Shown here piece after piece: positions 1 to 6,438 of a stretch of DNA of 8,170 bases (position 1 is its first letter; each line of letters opens with the position of its first letter). The position numbers and the translations under genes are program-made. Source of the stretch: CAZYTO01 sp964650405 (lineage in GTDB: Bacteria; Acidobacteriota; Thermoanaerobaculia; Gp7-AA8); the NCBI GenBank assembly GCA_964650405.1, contig CAZYTO010000263.1:1-8170 (forward strand). The letters are read 5' to 3'. The notes beneath the pieces are model-generated. The model was not told where the DNA came from and ran no database searches. It saw only the letters and a program-made list of their open reading frames with translations.

Positions 1-1682
1 ACGTAGTCGAGGATGAAGCCGTGCTCATCGAACTCCGGCAGGAACTCCGAGCCGAGGAAGCGATAGACGACGTACGAGCCCGCGGCCACGATTCCCACAG
101 CGACCAGCACGACGCCGGAATGGCGCAACGCACGCGTGAGCAGCCACTCATACGTCCGGAGCAGCCGCTCCAGAAGCGGCCCATGCTCCTGCTCATAGTC
201 CGACTTCCGAACTCGTATGAAACGCTCGGCGACGACCGGTGTGAACGTCAGCGCCAGCACCAGCGACGTCAGCAGCGCCACGCTCATGGTAAGGGCGAGG
301 GAACGAAAGAACACGCCGGTCACGCCGGTCAGAAGCGCCAGCGGCAGGAAGACCACCACGGGTGTGATGGTCGAGCCGATGATCGGCCCCGTGATCTCGT
401 TCACGGCCGCGTGGACGGCTTCGAGGCGGCCCTGGCCGCGTGCCATGTGCGTGTAGATGTTCTCGACCACCACGATGGCGTCGTCGATGACCAGGCCGAT
501 GGCTGCGGCCACGCCGCCAAGCGTCATCAGATCGAACGAGAGCCCGACGATCCACATGGCCACGAAGGTCACGAGCACGGTAATGGGAATGACCAGGGTC
601 GCCACGAGCGTGGTGCCCCAGTTGCGCAGGAAGCCGTACAGGATGAGCACCGAGAGAATGAGACCGATCAGGATGGCGTCGCGCACCGAGCCGACGGAGC
701 TCCGCACCAGGATCGATTGATCGTAGAAAGGCTTGACCTCCACGTCCGGCGGCAACTGCCGCTTCAGACCGGCCAGCGCCGCCTTCACGTCGTCGGCAAC
801 CGCGACGATGTTCGCCGTCGGCTGGCGCAGGACGTTCAGGAGCACGGCAGGGCGGCCATCCGCGGTGACGATCGTGAAACGCGGTTCGAGTCCGGGCCGC
901 ACGGTGGCAACGTCACCGACGCGTAGGGGCGCGTTGTTCACGGTGGCCACGACGATGGACGCGAGATCGTCGGAGGTCGCCGCCTGACCGCTCACGAGGG
1001 CGAGCTCGAGCTGATGATTCTCGTTGATCAGTCCAGGGCTGAGAATGACGTTCGCGCTCTTGATGGCATCGCCTACCTGCTGCAGCGACAGCCCGCGCGC
1101 TTCGAGCCGGGTGCGATCGATGAGGACGTGGTACTCGCGCATCTGTCCACCGGCCACGGCGACGCTGCTCACGCCCGGAATTCTCGCCAGCGGTGGACGC
1201 AACGTGACGTCGGCGAGGTTGCGCAGCTCCCCGAGGTCGCGTTTCGGCGAGGTGATGCTGTAGCCGACGATCGGAAAAACGGCGAAGGTCAGGCGCTCGA
1301 CGCGCTCGAACTCCGCGCCCGGCGGAAGCGACGAGGCCAGGCCGGAAGTCCTGGTCTGGACCATCTGCAGCGTCTGCTGGATGTCGGCGCGCCAATCGAA
1401 GAACAGGTCGATTTCGCTCGACCCTCGCGCCGTCAGGGACTTGATGCGCTTGATCCCCGGAATGCCGTTCATCGCCTCTTCGATGGGACGCGTGACCGCG
1501 ACGAGCGTCTGCTGCGCCGGCGCCACGCCGTTGTTCGCGACGATCACGATTCGCGGAAAGTCGGTCTGCGGGAAGAGAGCGCGCGGAACGCGGAACAGCG
1601 CCATGATGCCCGTGACGGCGAGCAGCGCGATCACCAGCAGCACCGCGCGTGATTGGTGCGAGACGAGGCGGCCGAGATTCAT
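1..1682 (-). CDS. RND efflux pump inner-membrane permease, HAE1/AcrB-like (partial, 3' end missing)
   Basis: This is the proton-driven inner-membrane permease of a tripartite efflux pump. It would export drugs, detergents or other small toxic molecules through the adaptor and outer-membrane channel encoded just upstream. About 560 residues are visible and the frame stays open to the window edge, so roughly the N-terminal half of a usual ~1,050-residue protein is present. Residues 13-29 form TM1, followed by the family-typical VPRALFPQTDFPRI and the first periplasmic porter loop. A hydrophobic run then leads to GLVIDDAIVVVENI, with the Asp pair at about residues 400-401, equivalent to the TM4 proton-relay pair of AcrB. 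TM7 is followed by FLPEFDEHGFILDY at the edge. The paired Asp favours an HAE1-type pump over CusA/CzcA metal pumps, which usually carry one Asp there. The ATG overlaps the adaptor stop (ATGA), with AAGGTGG upstream. The substrate cannot be told from sequence. Confidence 0.95.
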   Translation of the reverse strand, partial: MNLGRLVSHQSRAVLLVIALLAVTGIMALFRVPRALFPQTDFPRIVIVANNGVAPAQQTLVAVTRPIEEAMNGIPGIKRIKSLTARGSSEIDLFFDWRADIQQTLQMVQTRTSGLASSLPPGAEFERVERLTFAVFPIVGYSITSPKRDLGELRNLADVTLRPPLARIPGVSSVAVAGGQMREYHVLIDRTRLEARGLSLQQVGDAIKSANVILSPGLINENHQLELALVSGQAATSDDLASIVVATVNNAPLRVGDVATVRPGLEPRFTIVTADGRPAVLLNVLRQPTANIVAVADDVKAALAGLKRQLPPDVEVKPFYDQSILVRSSVGSVRDAILIGLILSVLILYGFLRNWGTTLVATLVIPITVLVTFVAMWIVGLSFDLMTLGGVAAAIGLVIDDAIVVVENIYTHMARGQGRLEAVHAAVNEITGPIIGSTITPVVVFLPLALLTGVTGVFFRSLALTMSVALLTSLVLALTFTPVVAERFIRVRKSDYEQEHGPLLERLLRTYEWLLTRALRHSGVVLVAVGIVAAGSYVVYRFLGSEFLPEFDEHGFILDY

Positions 1683-2794
1683 TGCGTGACGGCCACCTTC
1701 GTTTTGTCGGGCAGGCCGTAGTTCCCTTCGACGACGACCGTCTCCCCGCCGCGAAGTCCGGAAGTGACTTGCGTCCGCTGGCCGTCGTGGGCGCCGACCG
1801 TCACGTGCACTTCGTGGGCGATCGATTGGGCATCGACGATCATCACCGTGCCGCCATTCGCGTTCGTGGCCTCGAGCGTCACGGAGGGCGTCGGAACGAT
1901 CACCGCGTTCGGCGTGGCGCGACTGGCGATGGTCAGGCGCGCCGCGGAGTTGGGCCGAAGGCGGCCGTCCGCGTTCGGCAAGGTCACCCAGATCTCGACC
2001 GCGCGGCTCTGGGGATCGGCCGAACGCCCGACCAGACTGACGGGCGCTCGCAGTGTGGCGCCGGGCAGGTCGTCCGGCATGATCGTGGCGGCGTCACCAC
2101 GATGAACGCCGGCCGCCGCTTCGTCGGACAGCGGCGCTTTCACGATGACGGCCGAGACGTCCGCGAGCGTGAGGAGCTTGTTGCCGGCGGTGGCGAAATC
2201 GCCCTGGTACGCGAACTGTTCGGTGACCACACCGTCGAATGGCGCGCGCACCTCCGCATAGCTCAACTGCGCGTCGAGCGATGCAAGATGGTTCACCGAC
2301 TCCGCGACATGGCCCTTCGCGGTTTTCAGGCCGCCTTCCGCGTTCGACACGTCGAGCTGCGACGACTCCAGATCCTTCTTCGAGATGCCGCCCTTCGCGT
2401 ACAGCTCCTGCCTTCGCTCGTAGGTGCGCCGCGCATTCTCCAGCGCCGCCTCGGCCGGTGCGATGGCGTCCTTGGCCGTCGTGACCGCGGCGGCAGCTTC
2501 GGCGCGCTGCGCCGCCAGATCGCGCGCTTCGACCTGCGCCAGCACCTCGCCGGCGCGTACCTTGCGGTTCTTGAGCAGCGGCATCTGCGCGATCTGCCCG
2601 CTGATCTTCGAGCTGACGGCCGCCTCGCGTGGTGTGGTGATCGTCCCGGCCAGCTCGATCGGCTGCGCGATCGTGCCGACCTCCGCCCTGGCCACGCGCA
2701 CGCTCACGGTCGGCTGCGCCGATTCCTCTTCCGAAGCTCCGCGGTGACATGCCGCGGCCACGAAGAGAAGCATGATTGAGGTGAGTCGTTTCAT
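1679..2794 (-). CDS. RND efflux membrane-fusion protein (periplasmic adaptor), lipoprotein
   Basis: This is the periplasmic adaptor (AcrA/MexA-type, HlyD family) that joins the RND permease to the outer-membrane channel; 371 residues is normal for the family. The N-terminus MKRLTSIMLLFVAAAC looks like a lipoprotein signal with the lipidated Cys at residue 16. The first half of the lipoyl domain is at about 57-92 (EAAVSSKISGQI, then KVRAGEVLAQVEARDL). A long Ala/Glu/Lys-rich alpha-helical hairpin spans about 93-176. The second lipoyl half starts at about 177 (LSYAEVRAPFDGVVTE, then GNKLLTLAD). A beta-barrel covers about 213-295 and a membrane-proximal domain runs to the end. The reading frame is open upstream to 3130, but that extension is a low-complexity Arg/Ala-rich shadow of the preceding gene. 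The ATG at 2794 is chosen because it starts the signal peptide, overlaps the upstream stop as ATGA, and has AGGAGG about 10 bases before it. Confidence 0.95.
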   Translation of the reverse strand: MKRLTSIMLLFVAAACHRGASEEESAQPTVSVRVARAEVGTIAQPIELAGTITTPREAAVSSKISGQIAQMPLLKNRKVRAGEVLAQVEARDLAAQRAEAAAAVTTAKDAIAPAEAALENARRTYERRQELYAKGGISKKDLESSQLDVSNAEGGLKTAKGHVAESVNHLASLDAQLSYAEVRAPFDGVVTEQFAYQGDFATAGNKLLTLADVSAVIVKAPLSDEAAAGVHRGDAATIMPDDLPGATLRAPVSLVGRSADPQSRAVEIWVTLPNADGRLRPNSAARLTIASRATPNAVIVPTPSVTLEATNANGGTVMIVDAQSIAHEVHVTVGAHDGQRTQVTSGLRGGETVVVEGNYGLPDKTKVAVTQ

Positions 2795-4131
2795 TGCCCT
2801 GCCGCCTCCTGCAATTGGGCGCGGGCGACCTCGAAGTCGAAGAGCGCCTGCTGCAAGTTGAGCCGTTGTTGTGCGAGCGTGGTCAGCGCGTCGGTCACTT
2901 CGAGAATCGGCGCTTCGCCCGCGCGGTACCGGGCGATGGAGATCTCGGCGTTGCGCTGCGCGTCGGCGACGGCCGCACGCGCGTTCGCGGCGCGGCGCAC
3001 GGCGGATGCAGCCTCCTCTCGCGCCCGGAGGTCCTGCTGCTCGACCTCGCGCTGCGTCAGCGTGAGCTGGCGGGTCGCCGATTCCGCGCGAATCTCCGCC
3101 TGCCGCTGCTTCGCACGCGCGGCGCCCCAATCGAAGATCGGAATGCGCACATTGGCGGCGATGAGATACCCGGAGTGCTGGCGGATCTCGTCGGACCGCA
3201 GCAACGGCGAGTCGAAGCCTTCATCCGCTGAATACGTGAGCGAGGGCAGGCGCTCGGCGCGCGCCACGGCCACGTCCTCGCGGGCGGCGCGTTCCTGCGC
3301 CGACGTCTGCACGAGCTGCGGCCTCTGCATGATGGAGATGGGCGTCAGCCGCTCGATGTCCGCGATCGACGGCTCGCTGGTCAGGCCCGTCACGGCCAGC
3401 GTCTCGGAGGGCTGATAGCCGATCAGCACTCGCAGCGCGGCACCGGCGATCGTCTCCTGCGCGCGCGCCTGCTCCGCGTCGTCGCGTCTCTGCGCCGTCT
3501 GCAGGCGGGCGCGGACCGCGTCCACCTCAGCCACTTCGCCATACTCATGCTGCAGCGCCGTCACCTTCTCGAAGTCTTCGGCGGCACGAAGAGACTCCTC
3601 CGCGGCGCGTCGCTTGGCGACCGCCAGGGCGAGATCGAAGTACGACTCGCGCACCGATCGCAGCAGCTCACGCCGCGCCACTTCCGTCCCGGCATGTGCC
3701 GCGGCCAGCAGTTCGCGGCTGCGCCGCACCGCTGCACGTAACCCGAAGTCGAACGATCCCTCGGCTCCTATGAGCGACTGATACTCGCGGGCCGCGTTCT
3801 GGGCGATGAAGGCGGGATCGGTCGAACGCGCCATGAGCGGTTTGTTGTACGTGAACGACGAAAGATTGCGGACTCTCGGCAGCAGTGCGGCGCGTGCCTG
3901 CGTCACGTCCAGCGCGGCGACCTGCTCGTCGGCCAACGCCTGTTGATACGCGGACGCCTGCTGAAGCGCACGCTGCGAAGCGTCGGCGAGTGAAAGCGGC
4001 GGCGCGGCGGCGGACGGCCCGTCGTGCGAAGGCGGCGCGGCGGCGGACGGCGGTGGAGGCGCGGGTTGCTGCGGAACAGCGGCCGCTTGCATCGCGGCGA
4101 GCAATACGCTCATCAAAGAACTGCACAGCAT
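2791..4131 (-). CDS. TolC-family outer-membrane efflux channel (outer membrane factor)
   Basis: This is the outer-membrane exit duct of the efflux pump; TolC-family proteins trimerise into a channel-tunnel. It has 446 residues from the chosen ATG, a usual length. A short hydrophobic N-terminus (MSVLLAAMQAAA) acts as a signal peptide, followed by a Pro/Ala-rich linker with a duplicated PSAAAPP. The mature part shows two long helical repeats. The first starts near LSLADASQRALQQ and continues through RESYFDLALAVAKRRAAEESL. The second includes RIPIFDWGAARAKQRQAEIRA and ends in ISIARYRAGEAPILEVTDAL with a helical tail, matching the OEP repeats. The start is uncertain: a TTG at 4140 is also in frame, ATG 4131 is preferred, and ATG 4113 would still leave a signal peptide. 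No clear Shine-Dalgarno precedes any of them. It is the first gene of the pump operon, with its stop overlapping the adaptor start. Confidence 0.93.
   Translation of the reverse strand: MLCSSLMSVLLAAMQAAAVPQQPAPPPPSAAAPPSHDGPSAAAPPLSLADASQRALQQASAYQQALADEQVAALDVTQARAALLPRVRNLSSFTYNKPLMARSTDPAFIAQNAAREYQSLIGAEGSFDFGLRAAVRRSRELLAAAHAGTEVARRELLRSVRESYFDLALAVAKRRAAEESLRAAEDFEKVTALQHEYGEVAEVDAVRARLQTAQRRDDAEQARAQETIAGAALRVLIGYQPSETLAVTGLTSEPSIADIERLTPISIMQRPQLVQTSAQERAAREDVAVARAERLPSLTYSADEGFDSPLLRSDEIRQHSGYLIAANVRIPIFDWGAARAKQRQAEIRAESATRQLTLTQREVEQQDLRAREEAASAVRRAANARAAVADAQRNAEISIARYRAGEAPILEVTDALTTLAQQRLNLQQALFDFEVARAQLQEAAGQ
3998..4051. repeat. In-frame direct repeat in the TolC-family signal/linker region
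   Basis: Two identical 21-base copies lie at 3998-4018 and 4031-4051, with a 33-base period. They encode a twice-repeated PSAAAPP motif separated by SHDG, in the Pro/Ala-rich segment between the signal peptide and the first helical repeat of the outer-membrane channel. This looks like a small in-frame duplication in a flexible, unconstrained linker; the function is unknown and probably only as a spacer. Confidence 0.8.
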
Positions 4132-4171
4132 GCCGGGCAAGTTTACAGGGTGCGCCTAAATGCGGCATGAA

Positions 4172-4181
4172 CCGGCGCCGG
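4172..4181. repeat. 10-bp perfect palindrome CCGGCGCCGG upstream of efflux operon
   Basis: CCGGCGCCGG is its own reverse complement and sits about 40 bases upstream of the preferred start of the TolC-family gene. The position would suit an operator or a leader hairpin. A short GC palindrome is, however, likely by chance in DNA this GC-rich, so it is recorded with low functional confidence. Confidence 0.3.
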
Positions 4182-4210
4182 GTACTCAACGCTCATTCAT
4201 CCTTGCCGCG

Positions 4211-4225
4211 GCCATGAGGCATGGC
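4211..4225. repeat. Inverted repeat GCCATG-N3-CATGGC
   Basis: Two perfect 6-base arms flank a 3-base centre (AGG on the plus strand). It lies about 80 bases upstream of the TolC-family start, in the presumed control region of the pump operon. It could be a repressor operator or a small RNA hairpin. There is no adjacent regulator gene in the window to pair it with. Confidence 0.4.
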
Positions 4226-4278
4226 GGGTCTTCTTCGATCCAGGAACAGTTACGAGAGCCTTTCACTGAGAGTACGAA

Positions 4279-4293
4279 GGGATGTCATATCCC
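4279..4293. repeat. Inverted repeat GGGAT-N5-ATCCC
   Basis: Five-base arms GGGAT and ATCCC flank the 5-base centre GTCAT on the plus strand, with a possible G-T wobble pair extending the stem. It lies in the AT-richer part of the gap, about 150 bases upstream of the TolC-family gene and 60 bases after the receptor stop. It may be a protein-binding site; no T run follows it on the minus strand, so an intrinsic terminator is unlikely. Confidence 0.4.
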
Positions 4294-4319
4294 ATCCGTT
4301 AATAAGGCCCGTGGCAGCT

Positions 4320-4353
4320 CTCGGCGCTCGGCACTCCGCACTCGGCACTCGAT
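4320..4353. repeat. 7-bp tandem repeat, CTCGGCA type, just after the receptor gene
   Basis: Four consecutive 7-base units read CTCGGCG, CTCGGCA, CTCCGCA and CTCGGCA on the plus strand (4320-4347), followed by a partial unit CTCG. They abut the receptor stop codon at 4354, so they fall in the 3' untranslated part of its transcript. The units differ by single bases, as in a degenerate microsatellite or a member of a dispersed intergenic repeat family. It does not encode protein on either strand as far as I can tell. Confidence 0.75.
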
Positions 4354-6426
4354 TCAATACCGCCACGCCAGCGACACGCGGACGGCGCGGCCTGGCGCGG
4401 GGAACTCGAGCAGCGTGGGGTTGCCGCGGAAGTCGCGCAGAATGGACCCGATGTACGGATAGTGCTGGTTGGAGAGATTGAGCGCTTCCGCGTCGACCCG
4501 AAGAGGACCGAACGCCCGGCTCACCTTTGCGTCGATCGTGCGGACGTCGCCGAGCGAGAAGACGCCTTCGTCATCGGCGAACCGGCCGTGCTCCCATCGC
4601 CCGCGTAGCGTCACGCCGACTGCCCCCGGCAGGGTCGTGCGAAGGAGGAGCTGGGCGACGTGCTCGGGGATGTTCTTGAGCTGCTGGCCGGGATTGTCGT
4701 TCGAGGTCACGTGCGTCCACGTGTAGAGGAGGAGCGGTTGCACGAGGCCGTGTCGCCAGTCCGCCATGGCCTCGATGCCCGTGTGGCGGCTGCCGCCGAG
4801 GTTGCGGTAGAGGAACGTGGTCGGATCGAAGTCGATCTCGTCCGTCACCTTCATGTGGTACGCGGAGAGGCTCCAGGCCACGGAGGGGAGGCTCCGATCG
4901 ATCCCGATCTCGACGTTGTGCGCCCGCTGCGGCTGGAGCGACGGATTGGAAACGGTGAAGCTCACGCCGCCCAGACCGGGAAACGGACGCGGGTCGAAGA
5001 GCTGGTCGAGCGTCGGCGCCTTGAAAGCACGTGCGAGCTGGACGAACAACGCAAGCGGGGCCGGTGCGGAACCGAGCTGCCACGTTGCGCCGAGGCGCGG
5101 CGACCAGGCCGTGCGATGGCTGTCGCTGCCCGCGCGGGCGTCACGGATGTCGTCCCAGCGCAGACCGGACGCGATGCGGAGCCGGTCCAGCGGAATCCAG
5201 TCGGCCGTGACGAACGCCGACGCCTGGTCGCGCCGCACGGCGGCACTGGCCACGGAAGCCCCGCGATCGCCCGCGGGCGTGACCCGCGAGTACGTCTCAT
5301 CGAGGCTGGCGCGGGCGAGATCGCTTCCGGCGCGGACGGTAGCGTTCTGCCAGTCGCGGGAGAGCTCGAAGACGCCTCCCAGACCGTGACTCTTCAGGTT
5401 CCGGAAGAGCGTGGAGAAGAAGCCGGGAGCGAGGGGCAGGGTGCGTGGAAAGTCCGTGGCGCGGCCCTCACCATGCAGGAGGATTCGCAGAGACGAAGTC
5501 GCGCCAAAGCTGTCGTAGCCGGCGACGATCCGGCGACGGTCGGTCTGCTCCCGATCGAGGTGGTAGGCGCCTTCGGACGCGCGGGGATCGGCCGCCGCTT
5601 CGGCTGCCGTCAGCTCTCCGGGCTCCTCGCGGTCCTTCGACGCAAGTGAGGTCGTGAGGTACAGCCGGCTCGCGGCGCCCAGAATCTGCAACGAAAGGTC
5701 GCCGCCGCGGTCGCGGGCGTGCGAATGCGCGCGGTAGCCGTCCGCGGTGGAGTCGAGCAGGCTCAGGCCGATGCGGAGCGGACCGCTGCTGCGGCGAAAG
5801 AGCAGATCTCCCGAGCGCGTGCTGAACGAGCCGCCGGAAGCGCGCACTTCGCCGGAATCGTTGCCTGTATTGCGCTGGCGGGTGAAGACTTCGATCACCC
5901 CGCCCATCGAGGTGTCGCCGTAGAGCGACGAGCCGGGACCATGCAGCACTTCGATGCGCTCGATGTCCGCGGTGCGGACGTGACGCCAGTCGATGAGACC
6001 CGACTCGACGTCGCCGGCGGGAACGCCGTCGATGAGCAGCTTCACGTACTCGACTTCGCCGCCGCCGAAGAAACCGCGCGCGGAGATCATCGGCGCACCG
6101 GCGGCGAGGTTGTCGAAAAACATAGTCATGCCCGGGATCGCGCCGATCACCTCGTCCAGCGACTGCGCCGGCAGTGCTTCGATCTGCTGACGCGTGAGCA
6201 CCGTGACCGAAGCGGCAACTTCGCTGCGCTGCACCGGGCCGCGCTCCGGCGTGACGACGATCTCTGCCTTCACGGGCGGGACGGACTGTCCCGCGGTCGA
6301 ATCCTTAGCTTGCGCGTTCGCGGAGACCGGCGACGTGTCTGCCCAGACCGTTGACGCGACCAGGCTGAACGCGCCTGCAAGAAGCACGACCGAGGTCCGA
6401 GTCCACATGCGTTCCGTAACCGCCAT
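4354..6426 (-). CDS. TonB-dependent outer-membrane receptor (ligand unknown)
   Basis: This is an outer-membrane beta-barrel that takes up a scarce ligand (siderophore, cobalamin, metal complex or glycan) using energy from TonB-ExbBD. It has 690 residues. A signal peptide occupies about 1-29 (hydrophobic SVVLLAGAFSLVASTVWA, probable cleavage after Ala29). EIVVTPERG at 55-63 is the TonB-box-like segment. The plug domain spans about 65-185, with LDEVIGAIPGM, LLIDGVPAGD and IEVLHGPGSSLYGDTSMGGV. The rest is barrel, including AFKAPTLDQLFDPRPF and NPSLQPQRAHNVEIGID, seen in BtuB/FyuA-like receptors, and it ends in the aromatic WRY expected for outer-membrane insertion. The ATG at 6426 has a strong Shine-Dalgarno. 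The gene begins 12 bp after the diguanylate cyclase stop, so co-transcription is likely. No TonB, ABC importer or ligand-specific gene is present in the window, so the substrate stays open. Confidence 0.95.
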   Translation of the reverse strand: MAVTERMWTRTSVVLLAGAFSLVASTVWADTSPVSANAQAKDSTAGQSVPPVKAEIVVTPERGPVQRSEVAASVTVLTRQQIEALPAQSLDEVIGAIPGMTMFFDNLAAGAPMISARGFFGGGEVEYVKLLIDGVPAGDVESGLIDWRHVRTADIERIEVLHGPGSSLYGDTSMGGVIEVFTRQRNTGNDSGEVRASGGSFSTRSGDLLFRRSSGPLRIGLSLLDSTADGYRAHSHARDRGGDLSLQILGAASRLYLTTSLASKDREEPGELTAAEAAADPRASEGAYHLDREQTDRRRIVAGYDSFGATSSLRILLHGEGRATDFPRTLPLAPGFFSTLFRNLKSHGLGGVFELSRDWQNATVRAGSDLARASLDETYSRVTPAGDRGASVASAAVRRDQASAFVTADWIPLDRLRIASGLRWDDIRDARAGSDSHRTAWSPRLGATWQLGSAPAPLALFVQLARAFKAPTLDQLFDPRPFPGLGGVSFTVSNPSLQPQRAHNVEIGIDRSLPSVAWSLSAYHMKVTDEIDFDPTTFLYRNLGGSRHTGIEAMADWRHGLVQPLLLYTWTHVTSNDNPGQQLKNIPEHVAQLLLRTTLPGAVGVTLRGRWEHGRFADDEGVFSLGDVRTIDAKVSRAFGPLRVDAEALNLSNQHYPYIGSILRDFRGNPTLLEFPAPGRAVRVSLAWRY

Positions 6427-6428
6427 TG

Positions 6429-6436
6429 CTCTCCTC
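6429..6436 (-). promoter_or_regulatory. Shine-Dalgarno sequence of the TonB-dependent receptor
   Basis: GAGGAGAG on the minus strand lies directly before the ATG at 6426, with the GAGG core about 6 bases upstream. It fits in the 12-bp gap after the cyclase stop codon. It decides the start at 6426 over the in-frame Met at residue 7 and suggests strong independent translation of the receptor within a shared transcript. Confidence 0.75.
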
Positions 6437-6438
6437 GC

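Larger units (their letters stand above)
4132..4353. promoter_or_regulatory. Intergenic region between receptor and efflux operon; probable efflux promoter region
   Basis: This 222-bp gap separates the end of the receptor gene from the start of the TolC-family gene; both genes are on the minus strand. It is the only sizeable non-coding stretch and is locally more AT-rich than the genes around it (for example 4280-4310). I see a 7-bp tandem repeat next to the receptor stop and three short symmetrical elements. I find no convincing pair of -35/-10 hexamers, no hairpin followed by a T run that would make an intrinsic terminator, and no protein-coding frame with gene-like composition. A promoter and operator for the pump operon is inferred from position alone. 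Confidence 0.45.

Noticed and set aside
21..926. Plus-strand open frame of 301 codons opposite the permease
   Set aside because: Very His/Arg/Asp/Gln-rich, with no domain; the minus strand encodes an uninterrupted RND permease here.
1649..2779. Plus-strand open frame of 376 codons opposite the adaptor gene
   Set aside because: It is exactly antisense to a well-supported membrane-fusion protein, is rich in Arg/His/Gly and shows no recognisable domain; such frames are expected opposite GC-rich genes.
2795..3130. N-terminal extension of the adaptor reading frame up to 3130
   Set aside because: The extension overlaps the channel gene, is Arg/Ala-rich noise, and would bury the clear lipoprotein signal peptide that begins at 2794.
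4177..4191. Four-codon frame (MNER) and TTGAGT as a possible leader peptide or -35 box
   Set aside because: Too short and without a matching -10 hexamer at proper spacing; not distinguishable from chance.
4211..4293. Inverted repeats as intrinsic terminators of the receptor transcript
   Set aside because: Stems are only 5-6 bp and no run of T follows on the minus strand.
4660..5649. Plus-strand open frame of 329 codons opposite the receptor gene
   Set aside because: Antisense shadow inside the receptor barrel region with Arg/Glu/Val-rich low-information composition.
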